Assembly: GCA_963070105.1 (NCBI GenBank)
Contig: OY718807.1
Span: 2,906,501 to 2,970,500, forward strand
Direction of reading: 5' to 3'
Origin: Litomosoides sigmodontis
Taxonomy: Eukaryota > Nematoda > Chromadorea > Rhabditida > Onchocercidae
Length of the DNA stretch: 64,000 bases
The notes beneath the pieces are model-generated. The model did not search any database. It saw only the letters and a list, made by a program, of their open reading frames with translations, and was not told where the DNA came from. Shown one piece after another: positions 1 through 31,374 of the stretch. Position 1 is the stretch's first letter. Every line of letters begins with the position of its first letter. Made by a program: the position numbers and the translations under genes.

Positions 1-555
1 GAACGATTGGGAGCTAAAATGTAGACAATATATAACGGTGGGCCGCATACCGCATTAATAGAGGGGACCAGTGGAAAATGCGCGCGGCTCCCCCCTGTAT
101 ATTGTAAGATTTTTGTTCTAGGAGGAAGGTGAGGTTTGTGAGATTCATGCTATATTCTTGACTAGTAGAGTGCATCATTTAAATATGCTTATTTTGTGTT
201 TCCATTCCTTCCACTTATTTTCTAATTATGAGCTGATTTTTTTAAAACTAGATCCACGATGTTATTTTTCACTAATTGTCATCACTTTGATGTCGGCACT
301 TTAAACGATCTGACTATACTGTTTAAAATTCCACCCATGTTTTCACCCATCACACATGTTTTTCTACGGTTTTTACTCTTTTGGTTTTGTCACTTGATAT
401 GTTTGGTATTTTTATACGGTTTTCACGTGGTTACTTTTAAATGTAAATTACGTTAATAAAACACCTAACCTGTAGTAGTATAGATTAGTTCAATTTTGTA
501 TTTATGTATATATAAATATTAATCAACATAACATATTTAGGGTTTTTTTGAAGGG
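1..555. other. upstream flank of the cohesin gene
   Basis: No coding exon is supported here. Positions 40 to 100 are clearly more GC-rich than the surroundings (CpG-containing stretch around the word gcgcgcgg), which fits a promoter or 5' UTR of the cohesin gene that follows or of a gene beyond the window edge. A T-rich tract followed by GAAG just before the ATG at 556 could serve as a trans-splice acceptor. Confidence 0.35.
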
Positions 556-3500
556 ATGTTCTACGCTCAGTTTGTCCTCTCGAAAAAAGGTCCATTAGCC
601 AAAATCTGGCTTGCTGCGCACTGGGAGAAAAAACTGTCAAAAGCGCAAATTTATGAAACGAATGTGCAGGATGCTGTGGATGAAATATTGAAACCTAAGG
701 TGAATGCATTCATTGAGTTTATGGCAGCAAATAATTTGTGTTCAGTTTATGAAGTGAGAAAATTGAAACCAAAAATCAAAAAGAGCGATAAACTTTTACT
801 TGCAAATTTCTTCCAAGCGAATCAATTTTTTCCAGGTTAAAATGGCCCTACGTACTACAGGGCATCTGTTATTGGGTATAGTGCGGATATATTCCCGTAA
901 AGCTAAATATCTTTTGGCTGATTGTAATGAAGCATTTCTCAAAATTAAAATGGCATTTCGCCCTGGTCAAGTGGAATTGGATGAGGATGGACAGCAGGCT
1001 GCAAGTGCTGCCATTAATCTTCCGGAGGTGAATTTCGCCTAACTCATTTTTTGACGACCACTATTTTTTACTTCTTTCTTATCTTAAGTCACAAAATAAC
1101 ACCACTTTATCCACTTTACTGTCAAAATTTAAGGTTTTCCATGATTTTGATGCTGCATTACCGGATTTTAACGAGTTGGATATGCACGCACAAATTCATA
1201 TCAATCAGAGTCGTATCGATGATATTACTCTGAAAGAAGATCTTATACCAGAAGCAACAGATATGCCCTTTGGAGCAGAATTTGGGGTACTTATGGCAAT
1301 GATTGATTTGTATTGTTTCGAATTTTCACCCTGATCTTTACTGTACTGATTTATAGTTTTCTCCAGGTCTTAAAAATATGGTTCAGATAAACATTTTCAG
1401 GGCGATGATTTCGGAGAAAGTTCACTAGGTTTATTCAGCGATGTTAACATCGAAGAAGCTCGTGAACGTGTATCCTATGCGCCGGAAGCGGGAATCAGTA
1501 GATCTGCAGCAACGCTTCTGGAGGAATCTGAACCAGGTAGTGAAAAGGGTGATGTTATTATCAAGAAACCGATGGATGATATTGCTGATCATCTTGGAAT
1601 GCCAATGCCGGATGATGATTTTGGTGATTTCCCTGCAGATAATATGTTGGACGGTAAGTTTTGCAAACGGTTCACTGAATCCAGTTAGACATATTCGATT
1701 TTCTTCCAAGGATTCTAAGGGAATTAAAGCATTGTAGCTTACATGGATTCTTACAACCACAGCTTTCGATAATTTCTTTAAACACCTTCGTTCATAATAC
1801 CTTTATTTGAAAAATTCTGAAATGAAGTCTGAATAAAACATGTAGCAAATACAACAAAAACATTTGTGTTTTATAGAAGTAATCTTCAATGAGAGCGAAT
1901 TAGCCAAAAGCTTAGATGCAATGGAAGCTCCTGGAGCGGAGCATGATATTCCAATGGAAGCGGAAGATGTCGCAGCAACAGCAATAGCGGGACTTGTAAT
2001 TCCTACTGCTGGTACGTTGCCTAATCCTTGCATTCGTTATGTTTATTAATTCTGTTGACGGCAATCACTTCTTAAGGTGGATTAGCCAATGAAAGTTTTA
2101 CTCTTGAGCCGTTGGATGCAGCTGCTGTTGCTGTGGCCGGGATTGAGAAGCCAGGCAGACCGAAGCGTAGACGTCGACTGATAGTTGACGAGCAGAAAAA
2201 TATTTCAGGGGACGAAATGAAAGCTAACATGGCTGAATATAGGTACGCAATACAGTTATGATTTATATTTTACTTTTTCATTCATTGCGCATTCAATTGA
2301 AATTGAAGTAATAGCAATATGACGGATGAAATCTATTTAAAAAAGTGGAAAGTATTTCACATGGATTCAGTGTAATAAAATGAGTTGAGCACCTGAAGTT
2401 GTGATTTTTGACGATTATACTCTGCAGAGACACGTTACAACCACTGGATCTTGCACCACCTACAAGAAAATTGATGAGGCTCAAAGAAACTGGGACTGCT
2501 GATAAACTATTTTCTATTCCAGGTTGCGCGCACTTGCGAGCACAAAATCTTTTGAAGGTAAATACAGTGGAAAGTAAAAAATTCCATGAAGATTTGGTCG
2601 TAACATAATGTCTTAATTTCCTCAAATGAACGATTACTTTAAAAAATCATTACGGTACTCATGACTAATATTCAATGCTTGTTATGCGCGATGACGGTTT
2701 GATGTATTATTTTATAGTTGTACCGTTCTCATCTTGTTTACCGTGTGCATAGTGCAAGCGCACTCACAGGGGATCAAATACGAAAGGATTTGGAAATGGC
2801 AGAACATGTTGATGATAACATCGAACCTGAGGGCAGCATTATCTCAGGACTTTTGGTATAAATTTTCTAAAATTTTGCTACATTAAGAATGATTATATTC
2901 CCCCAAACCTATTCCTTGTTCTTCCGGAAAATTTCACTTCAAATTCATAATTAGATGCAAAGAAAGATTTTTTCAGGAGGACCGCATGGACGATTTTGAT
3001 GACATGGGCATCGCAGCAATGTCGCCAGACGAACATATAGGGCAATTAGAAGCAATTCCAGAAGAAGTACCGATCAGTGCAGAAGAACAACTGATTAGCA
3101 AAGATGTCTTCACGAGTCCAGAAAGGAAAAAAGAGCGAAAAAGCCGAGTCGAGGTATTTACATTTTTGAGATTCATGAATAATTTACTTTTTAGCTATAT
3201 TTGAATGAGTAATTTCAATTTGTAGCGTACGATCGATGAGGATGAAACAGGAGCTGATGGTGAAGATGAGCATAGGTGGACGAAAAGAACACAAAATGTT
3301 TTAAATTCTATTTCAGCTAAAATTAAGGCCTCTGCTGACGGAAAGGTGCGTTTCTCATTATAGGCTTTCAGTTATTAAGTTAAAGTGATTTCGAATGCAA
3401 TCTGATAAGGGGACTGGGATGGAAATTTTTGTATCGTTTTTGATGCAAAGTGGTTTTAGTTTGTGTCGGGAAATCCGTTTATTAGTGGAAGGCAGTAGAA

Positions 3501-3732
3501 AACACGTGACTGGTCCACTTATATTTTTGAGATAATATATGATGCGTGCGTTGTTTAGATATTATTCACTGATCTTCTTACGAAAGGATCGACGCGAAAA
3601 ACCGCTGCTCAGAAGTTTTCCATGCTGCTTGTTCTAAAAAAATGGCAGACGATTGATGTGCAGCAGGCAGAACCATATGGTGAAATTGTGATTTCAGCTG
3701 GACCAAATATCATATCAGCAGTATCTTCTTAA
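556..3732 (+). CDS. rad21: RAD21/SCC1 cohesin kleisin subunit
   Basis: Alpha-kleisin that closes the cohesin ring by bridging SMC1 and SMC3 in the nucleus; cut by separase at anaphase. Exons: 556-699, 836-1027, 1134-1286, 1401-1653, 1877-2011, 2077-2242, 2428-2557, 2718-2855, 2977-3153, 3226-3345, 3559-3732; all phases agree and give about 593 residues, near the roughly 630 of the human protein. The N-terminal kleisin domain (residues 1 to about 110) starts [27 protein letters not shown] and contains [20 protein letters not shown] middle [11 protein letters not shown] motif and basic RRRRLIVD stretch follow. The C-terminal winged helix (about residues 537-590) holds [14 protein letters not shown], which binds SMC1. 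The middle is acidic and poorly conserved, as usual. An ExxR sequence (EEAR, about residues 181-184) sits where vertebrate RAD21 has its first separase site. Nematodes have several kleisins (SCC-1, COH-1, REC-8, COH-3/4); similarity to vertebrate RAD21 points to the mitotic type. Confidence 0.95.
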
Positions 3733-5788
<2,056 letters not shown>

Positions 5789-5968
5789 GTAATAAGCGAT
5801 GATAATAATAAATAATGATAAGTGGCAGAAAGCGATTTTCCATGAAATGGTGAATTCGCCTAACGATATCTTTGCTGCTCAATTTGTTGCATGGAAATGC
5901 TGTGTAGCTATGTCGCTCCAACAACCAAATTTCCACAATAATTGACTTCTAATAAAATTTCAGAAAAA

Positions 5969-17260
<11,292 letters not shown>

Positions 17261-18369
17261 CAGAAATGTAAATTATAACTTCTCAAACTGGTTCTTTCCC
17301 GGATCATCACCATTGTATAATTGTATTAAACCGGAATTCCACTTTTGTATTACTTTGGAATTGTTCGCAAACAAGTAACAGATATCCAAGAAAATTAGGT
17401 GAAGTTTTCAAAGTAACAGACAAATTTGTTTTTTAAAGATAAATTTCTATGTTTTCTAGTTATCAGAGGATTTCGCTATTGCATTCTAATAGGTTTATGC
17501 TAGCAAGCATAAGTTGTCTGTCCAGAGCTGATGCCGAATGTGCTTGATTGGTGAATGGATAATAAATGCGGAAAATGAGGACTTCCAACTAAGTTGATCA
17601 AGAAAAAGTCTTGAAATATTTTAGTGATGTAAGGATAGTGTTTAAGTTTTTTCATCCCTGTGTATAAGTGAAAATACAAATATAATAGGCGATATATTCA
17701 GGTCTCTTTTTTGTCGTAGGCCATGAATTATCAAAAACAATTTTAGACTGTTTTAGTGCATTTACATTTGCATTCGATAGTAATATGGTAGGGTATACAA
17801 ATACGTTTGTTTATGTGGAGAATATTCCAGCTTAATTTTGCTATAATGCTTCCTACATTGAAGCGAGTAATTGTGCATATTCGGCGTCGTTGACGTAACT
17901 TTTTTTGTAGAGCTTCATAATTTGCATTATTTGTAATATTTGAAATTTGTAATTGTGAAGCAGTTTCTACTTTCCTGAAAATATTTGTTTTGGTCTTCTC
18001 CAAAATATGTACGCTTCCTCCTCCTATCGTGTCGTATCATCTGTGTTTTACATGAACGCTTCATCCTATTGTTTTCCAAACCATATCTCTTGTGGTGGTT
18101 CTTTGACTGAGACACACTCACACATTTGGTATCGCGTTGACAAACACTTCCTCGCATGTCTTTTTCTATATTTATAAGTTATCTTTGTTTATTTTATGTC
18201 ATTTTACTCACTTAAAAAAAAAGATATTGGCGATATTTTTAGGAAAAGTTCAACACATTAGCCTATAAACACTAAGGAAATTGGACAAGAGAGCAAAAAT
18301 AGAGCCTTGGTTATGTTCAAGTGAATTGTGACATTTTTTAATTTGATTGAATTTTAAAGTCAAATAGCA
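17261..18369. other. RAB14 3' flank
   Basis: No exon is recognised on either strand. Two overlapping reverse-strand frames (17743-18157) have no similarity I recognise and no signal of splicing, so I treat the stretch as RAB14 3' UTR plus spacer. Confidence 0.4.
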
Positions 18370-18980
18370 ATGAAAGCCTTATTCATTTTTTTCATTTTTT
18401 TAAGTACGACTTGCGTAGCTGAAGGCAAGTACATTTCCGCATAAAACCATTATTTCAAAATGTTTTAATGATGGAAATTAATGGCTAGCACTGTAAGAGA
18501 ACACGTGGCATCAAGTAAAAAGGATTTAATTCAAAGTCTATAGTGCCGGATTGTGTTGCCTAATGGACAAAGCATGTTTCCATTACTAATCTTTGGAGTA
18601 TTGGAGTATTAAGAGCCTGTGTGACGGGCAGAACATTGTGAAAAAAATTTAGTGCACAGCTTGATACATATCAGATTTTCCGATGTTGGAACCGATGACT
18701 TCAGCAGCGCCACAGCAATACAACTCTACACTACTTTTGTACCGTCAGACAAAGTGCTTATGGAGTTCACTTCTTTCTGCCTTATTAAGGTAAATCCACC
18801 GAGGTGGATTTCATAGTGCTTTTCATAAGTCTCTCGTTTCGCTTTTTTTTGTGTCATCCCTGTTTTAGTTCACCCAGCAGTTCCGAAACAACAGTCATCG
18901 CTGCATCTTTTTTAGGGAAAACGTGGGGTAACAGCGACGTTTATTATGAAACTTATGAAAAAAATGGAGGAAAAAATTGA
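18370..18980 (+). CDS. tentative small secreted protein
   Basis: Possible three-exon gene: 18370-18424, 18675-18789, 18869-18980, giving 93 residues. The first exon encodes a convincing signal peptide (MKALFIFFIFLSTTCVAE). The intron after it would need a GC donor (GAAG then gcaagt), a rare but known class; the second donor (AAG then gtaaat) and both acceptors (catatcag, gttttag) are ordinary. Phases agree and the frame ends at TGA 18978-18980. The middle exon is also open in a second frame, which would shift exon 3 to a stop at about 18932, so the reading is not settled. No family is recognised. An orphan signal-peptide exon or a decayed gene are alternatives. Confidence 0.25.
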
Positions 18981-19976
18981 GTTATCAGCAAAAATTTAGT
19001 GCCCATGAATAAGTAAAATATGCAAAATAGAAAAAAGATAACGGCAATTTCAAAGAATGCTTCCTGAAAAACTGTAATATAGTTATCAAACAAGCAGAAA
19101 TCTTTAAAAAGGAAACAACCAGTACATAAGAGTTCAATTTCCTATATATCTGCGAATAATACCTATCAATTTTCATAGAAGGATAAATGATGCCCGCTAA
19201 GTCATCGGCCATTCTCCTATGCCAATCAGTTTTGCAATCTCTTCTCGAGTTGATTTCCCTTCGCTACACGAATCTTTATGAAATCAGCACTGCTGTAACG
19301 AAGAGAAGTCAACTCGGCGTTTGTTAGGAAACGTCAATATATTAAAACAGAAATTTACGGCTTTTAACTGGGATGTATGGTGACTATCAAACCAAAGATA
19401 TGAAAACGATGTGCTGAAAAGTGCCACGAATGACATAAAATGCTGGAAAACATGAAAACGACGTGAACAACCAAGAATTCTTCCAACTTACTGCTACAGT
19501 ATTGAACATAAAAATATTCAAAAAACATAGCAAGTGTACTGCATCATACAAATATGATTAAAGTGGCTTCTTTTTCTTATACAACATTGTTCATTAAAGC
19601 TAATGTTAGCACTCATAAACTTGAAAATGTATGAAAAAATATAACCACAAAAAACCTATACTTTTTTGTGGTTACGGGCTCTGAAGTTAAGGTAAATTGA
19701 ATTTTCAAGTTCATAAACCATCGTTTTTCAGAACTATTTTTAGAAGTTAGAATATAAAAATTATTTTAGAATTTAGTTCTTTTTCACTTATTTCTAATGA
19801 TATTAGCATTAGAAATAAGTGAAAAAGAACTAAATTTCACTCTTTCTGCTCTGGAGAATTGGTTGATTACTGATCCTAATAATTAAGTGATCACTCGCTA
19901 CGCGTTCACTCAGACGAAAAGATCACACGTTTTGGGAACAAGAAAACTTCTTCTACATAATAATTAGGATGCATTT
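18981..19976. other. intergenic stretch containing a hairpin
   Basis: No exon is recognised. The one clear structure is the perfect inverted repeat at 19770-19836, listed separately. Confidence 0.5.
19770..19836. repeat. perfect inverted repeat, 30-bp arms, 7-nt loop
   Basis: The arm 19770-19799 (starting aatttagttctttttc) is followed by the loop atattag and then its exact reverse complement at 19807-19836. Transcription from either strand would give a 30-bp perfect stem. Perfect pairing without mismatches argues for a recent inverted duplication or a selected structure rather than chance AT richness. Confidence 0.95.
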
Positions 19977-22275
<2,299 letters not shown>

Positions 22276-23547
22276 CTTTGGAACCTGAAAGTAACTGAAC
22301 TTACATTAAGAGAGAGAGCCTCGCATACAAAATTCACTTCCGACCAAAATAGGCTCCTATTGGTTCAAAAATATCACTTGAAAAACGCACGAACATTTTA
22401 GCTAGAATTGAAAAATATGCCGAATAACTTTATGAATAACATGGTCATTCAGTTCACTATACTTTCACAATACAGATTAACGTTAACGCTAATTGATAGA
22501 CAATCACCACCGCAATTACATGTCACTCTTACGATAAACAAAAACACAATGCCTCTAATTTCCCTAGAAGTTCGTCAAAATCAAACTCTATAATTTATGT
22601 TATTATCTTACTTGGCAAAACTTATTAATTAAGCCTACAGATAAATAATTAATTAGGCGAAACTGTCCACAGGAATTTTTAGACCCCATGTAACACCTTC
22701 GCACTATGACATTTAGACACGTCGATTACGCGTACATCGAATCAAACGAAATTTCTGAGGCAATATATCGACCACTGACACATGAATGAAACTATTTCGG
22801 CTCTTCCTTCACTCTCTTCTGCCTATCGCTGTTTCGCATTTCTTTCATTCTTTTAAAATATTTTAGGAACGTTTAACTGTTTTTACCAGTTTTTTTTCAT
22901 CCTACGACAATCAAATTACCCGATTACTCGATTACTTTAACTGAAACCGACATAAAACATCAAAGCGTATGGATTGCCTGGGTTCATGAAAATCCTTTAC
23001 GTATGAAACGGTGTGAAAAACCCATTTTAAATTATGACCTCGTTTAAAGTGAAATTAATTTTTGCATTAAAAATTCTTTGATTTTTTAAAAAATCGTTTC
23101 TTTTTCACGTATTTTAGCTTCAGCGTATTTCATGTATTCAGCTCCACCGTTAATTGTTGTTCATTTTCTTCACATCCACTTCTTTTCCGTCATTGCTTCC
23201 TTACAAACTAATTCTATTATTCAATTTCAGCATTAGTGTGAATCAAAATGTCAATTTAATTCAATTTTTTGATTTGATGTTTAAAACTACCAAACAACAT
23301 TTGCAAGTATTTGTAAACAAAAGCGAAAGGGAAGAAAATCCCCAAAAAAATGTTTATGCTTCTAAAAAGAACTTTTAATGATGAAGATGATGGATGTTAT
23401 TATCAATTTACATTCATTACTAAATTACAAACCATACAAATCAAGCTACAGCCATGCGCGGGAAAATTTTAAAAAATAAGATTAACAATTAGTTATAATG
23501 GAAATGACTAAATATGAAATCGAAGGGAACGCGCAGGACATTCCAAA
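22276..23547. other. spacer between SFT-4 and galectin genes
   Basis: This holds the 5' flank of sft-4 and the 3' flank of the galectin gene, both on the reverse strand. I see no further exon. The region 22680-22810 is somewhat richer in CpG and may be promoter sequence for sft-4. Confidence 0.4.
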
Positions 23548-27216
<3,669 letters not shown>

Positions 27217-28486
27217 TGAAATTGCTTCGATGAAAAGTTGTACACTTTAGCGGTACATTAACAACACTAAAACTCTGGTTAGATGACAGCGGAATAAAAT
27301 TGCAGAATGCAAGATAAGATAAGATGAAGACAGAGAGAGAGAGAGAGAGAGAGAGAATTGTCTGAATAGAGGAAAAAAAATTGATGGATATTGCAAACAG
27401 GAAATAGACATGGAAAAGAAGTGTAAAATTGAATAAAATTTGAGAGACAGAGAGAGGAAATGAACTGTGTGTTTGCATCGAACGAAGTATGGTGCTGTGA
27501 GATATGAATCAGCAACCATAGTTGTCATCAAAATTACCTCTCAGGGAAAGTTGAAAATAAAATTTGGAAATTTCATGTAACAAATTCAAATTTTACATCA
27601 ATCATAGGATGCAGTAAGTGTGGTAAGCGTCACAAAGTAAGAAAGTAAGACAATTGGCCGAAAGTTATCATTAAAATGAGCAAGCAATTGACGGATGATG
27701 CGCAAAGGATGAGAGAAGGAAATGAAAATGAAAAAATTCAATATTACAGAGGGGACAGTTGTTATTTAAAAGAAAAACAAAAGAACGGTAAGAATAATGT
27801 TTAAAGAAGAAGCATTACTTTACGAACTGTTTGTTGCAACTTTTATGATTTTATGAACTTAATAATTAGTAGAAATTGGTTGTTCTTTCTTTTTTGATTT
27901 GTTGTAACAACTATGACACATTTTTTGCATCGTTTCAATTTCTGTTTCCAAACAATTTCCTGCCGCGCTAGTGGTTGTCATTTGTTCCAATTAATTTTTA
28001 ACGATCATCAGATATGCGTTTTTTTTTGATTTTTTCTTAAACGATTTAATCGATGATTCCCTCATCTCTCTCTCTCTCTCTCTTTTAGTGATATTCCTAC
28101 AAAAGCTAGCATCGCCATCCTTCTGTAAGATCTTTTTCCCTCCGCTCCTAATATCTTGTGAACGCCCGCCTGTTAATGTGATCCAATCGGTTTCATAGAG
28201 TCCTGGTTTTCGTTTCAGACAGTGCTAGCTTTCATGAGATAATTGATAATGTGGTTGAAGGCGTTAGGCGGTCGTGCACGAGCGGGGACGTGATGGTGTA
28301 GTTGGACGTGACAGGGAAAGTACTGCATTTTGAAAGAATTGCATTTCAGGGTGACTTAAGGAGTAGCTGTGAGAGCAGTATAAGATGGTGGGAAGGTACA
28401 ATGTTTGTTAGATTTGTGCGATATTAATGGAGTGAGTGATAAAGTTAAATTTTAGAGTTTTTTGTGAAAAACAGTGAAGTGGAAAT
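27217..28486. promoter_or_regulatory. divergent promoter region between galectin and PRPF38B
   Basis: The two genes point away from each other and share this 1.27-kb spacer. A (GA)n tract lies at 27332-27356 and a (CT)n tract at about 28064-28082, which are the same repeat seen in opposite orientation near each gene's 5' side. A CpG-containing, GC-richer part lies at about 28240-28320, close to the PRPF38B start. The CT tract ends in CTTTTAG, which could act as a trans-splice acceptor. The reverse-strand frames of Ser-Leu repeats across 27188-27531 come from the GA tract and are not genes. Confidence 0.5.
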
Positions 28487-31374
28487 ATGTCAGCTGCAGA
28501 TGGTGGTGCGGCTGCACTACTTATCGCAGGACTTGGTACCGGTGGTACCGACGTGATGTATGAGGACGATCTAACGGATAACAGTATCCCGGATATACAG
28601 GTGCACCATATTTCATCGTTTGATAAAGTATTATAGTTCCATTAAATTAAACACACTTTTCAATGACGAAAAAGGAAAGTTAACAGAAAGAGTTGCATCA
28701 AAAGACACTTGTTGGTCAATTGGCGTTTGCTTACAGAAATAATATAGCCATAGCTAATCTGGCAGTGCCTAACTTATGTATACCAGTTGGATCGGTTGGG
28801 TTGTTAAATATAGAATTTCAAGTTGCACAACTTTTATGTTTTACAGAAGATAACGAAGAAAAACAACATTTTGCCATTATGGGGTAATTCGCAAACAATG
28901 AATTTAAATGCTTTGGTACTGGAAAATATTATCCAGTGCACATATTACAAAAATTATCTTTCGGAGACTACAGGATTTCAGCAGCTTACAGAAGAAATCT
29001 ATTACAGCGTAAGTTGTGCTTAATACATTCTGAGATACTTCTATTTCACCGTATTTTCTATTTTAAACTGCTAACGTTCAGGTGAAAGCCGAGGTTTTGG
29101 GTATAAAAAATGATATATGTATAAGTTGGTGGTGTTCAATTGAATTAATTGAAATTTCTTGACAAATAAAGTTTTGCACTTAGTAACTTTGTTTCAGGTG
29201 AAACATCTAGAACCGTGGGAACGTGGTACACGAAAGACACAAGGAATGACCGGCATGTGCGGCGGGGTCAGTGGCTTAAGTGGTATTCGTTCTTATCCTG
29301 GTATCCTACACCTTCTTTAGTTGAGATCAAGGCGTGATAAGCATAATTACTTAGTGTAAATGAGTTATTCAAGTTAACCTCTAGGTACGAGGTGTTGGTG
29401 CTGGTGGAGTGGTGAGTACGGCATTCTGTCTTCTATATAAGCTTTTTACGATTCGACTCTCCAGGTATGGATTTAACAGTGAGTTACGACTTACCTTTAT
29501 TTTTATTGCGCATCGTAACAAGTATTTGTTCAACTGATTTTCATGAATGCTGAAGTCTTCACTTTTAATGCAATTCTGTGATGTTTTAAAATATATGCGA
29601 TAACATTTTATATCCATGTTTACAGGCAAACAAAAAGCATGTGACATAAAAATGTCTCGCTGAAACATTGTTAATCGTAAATTGGTAATTGTTATTGTAC
29701 AATAGTGGCTATTATTTTTTAGGTCGCGTTACTGAGCATTTCTAAAGCTGCGTAATCTGCTAGGAAATTTTAGAAAACAACTGGTTAGTATGATTAATAA
29801 CAGCGATTCACCATACATTCGAGGTATCGGTTTCATGTATATCCGATTTTGTCAACCACCACAAGATTTGTGGGCTTGGATGGAACCTTATTTGGTAAGT
29901 GCCAATAACAAACTTGTCATAAAGTATTCTACAATAATACGCTTTCCTTGCATTTACTTTTGTTTTTTTGGCACATTTTGTGGTTAGCGAAGTAACAACT
30001 TCAGTGGGGTTGCTTTTCTTTTTCGTCTTTAGAGAAATATGTTGCTACTGATTCTCTGTTTCTTAGGATGATGAGGAACAAATCGATCCACGTTCAGGTG
30101 GTGGTGATGTGATGGTAATGGCACAAGTTGTAAAGATGATGCTAACGAAATTGGACTGGTACGGTACGCTATTTCCTCGAATCCCTGTTCCAATTCAGGT
30201 ATAAATTAATAATGATTGCTTTTCCAAAAAATCTATGCACTAAATATTATCTGATTAAAAGCTCTAGATGATGAAAATACTAACATTTTTTAAGAAACTA
30301 AAAAATCTTTAATACAGAGCTTTTCATGAAAAGTACACTGAAATGAGTGCCACAGTGTTACAGTACTGAAGCAAACCCATTGTTCAACAATTTAATTGTA
30401 CCTAATTAGGAAGAGTGAGAATAAAGATTTTCTCAAACTTTATATGATTGTTGGAAATACTATTTATGATTATGTAAAATTACAGAAGGAAATTGAACTG
30501 AAATTCCGAGAAAAAGCGAAATTAGACTATCAACGTGAACACGGGTAACTTTTACACTTACTGTTTAATTTCTCAGCCTTCCTTATAAGAATATTTCTGA
30601 TTAGTTCTACAGTGTTGATTTTCAAAATTTGGATTTTTTTCATTTTAAAAGACAATGAATTTTCGTAATTCAGTGATCGAGAAGTTGAACATGAGAGACA
30701 CCGAAGTCGAAGCCGATCACGAGACCGCTTGCAAGAAAAGTCGAAAGATCGTGATAGAGAAAGAGATCGTGAAAGATCACGTGAACGTGAAAGAGAGAGG
30801 GAGAGGGACATAACTAGACGGTCACGTGAAAACGATCGTGCTCGGGAAAGGAGGCGAGATTCCAGGTTTGTAAACTTAATTGATGTCACATTAGTACTGC
30901 AAAAACGCTAAAAAGCATGTTGCTTTCGTAGTGGAATTCTTTCTATTCTCAAACACATGATGAAGCGTGAGTCGATCAGATAATTCGGCGTTTTTAGAGA
31001 TTAGATTTCCTGAAACGAAAGATTACGGCTTAAGTTAGTGTGAAGGTATACTAACCGTAGCAAACTCGAATTTCTGGTCTTGTCATATTGTAAGAATTAT
31101 TTGTTTACATATTTCTTCGCTCTTACATGATAGCAGCTACAGGTACAACTTGATTCTTTCGCATAACGTAGTTATAAAGAGTAATGCCACAGAACTTCAT
31201 ATTGTGATTATTAATTCTAGGGGTAGATCGAGAGAAAAATCTAGCACAAGATCCAGTCATGTTGGTGACAAGAAGCGAAAGCACGGTGGTCATCGATATA
31301 AGTGCAAGCATCATTTGCGGCATCACCATTGTCGAAAACATAAAGAACATTGTCCAACAAAGGCTAGGAAGTGA
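28487..31374 (+). CDS. PRPF38B: PRP38-domain splicing factor, PRPF38B-like
   Basis: Nuclear protein of the PRP38 family, linked to spliceosome activation. Exons: 28487-28600, 28847-29008, 29198-29266, 29385-29464, 29774-29894, 30067-30198, 30486-30544, 30674-30865, 31221-31374; phases agree and give about 360 residues. The PRP38 domain starts with NNILPLWGN and TMNLNALVLENI and continues through HLEPWERGTRKTQGMTGMCGG, STAFCLLYKLFTIRLSRKQL, SDSPYIRGIGFMYIRF and LFPRIPVPIQ. This order matches human PRPF38B rather than PRPF38A. The C-terminus is rich in Arg-Ser and Arg-Glu-Arg-Asp repeats, then His/Lys rich. An alternative end exists: a donor at 31368 (GGAA then gtgaga) joins in frame to an acceptor at about 31440, adding about 21 residues ending in a stop near 31505. 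Confidence 0.95.

Noticed and set aside
1431..1760. 109-codon reverse-strand frame and 98-codon forward frame
   Set aside because: Both are shadows of RAD21 exon 4 (1401-1653), which is phase-linked to its neighbours.
17743..18157. Reverse-strand frames of 76 and 86 codons downstream of RAB14
   Set aside because: Composition is ordinary AT-rich noise, the frames overlap out of phase, and no family similarity is seen.
28693..28887. 64-codon forward frame in the first intron of the PRPF38B-like gene
   Set aside because: The conserved domain starts from the acceptor at 28846 in another frame; this frame has no counterpart in the family.
30530..30889. Reverse-strand Arg-Ser-Leu frame of 119 codons
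   Set aside because: It is the antisense of the RS/RERD-rich exon of the PRPF38B-like gene.
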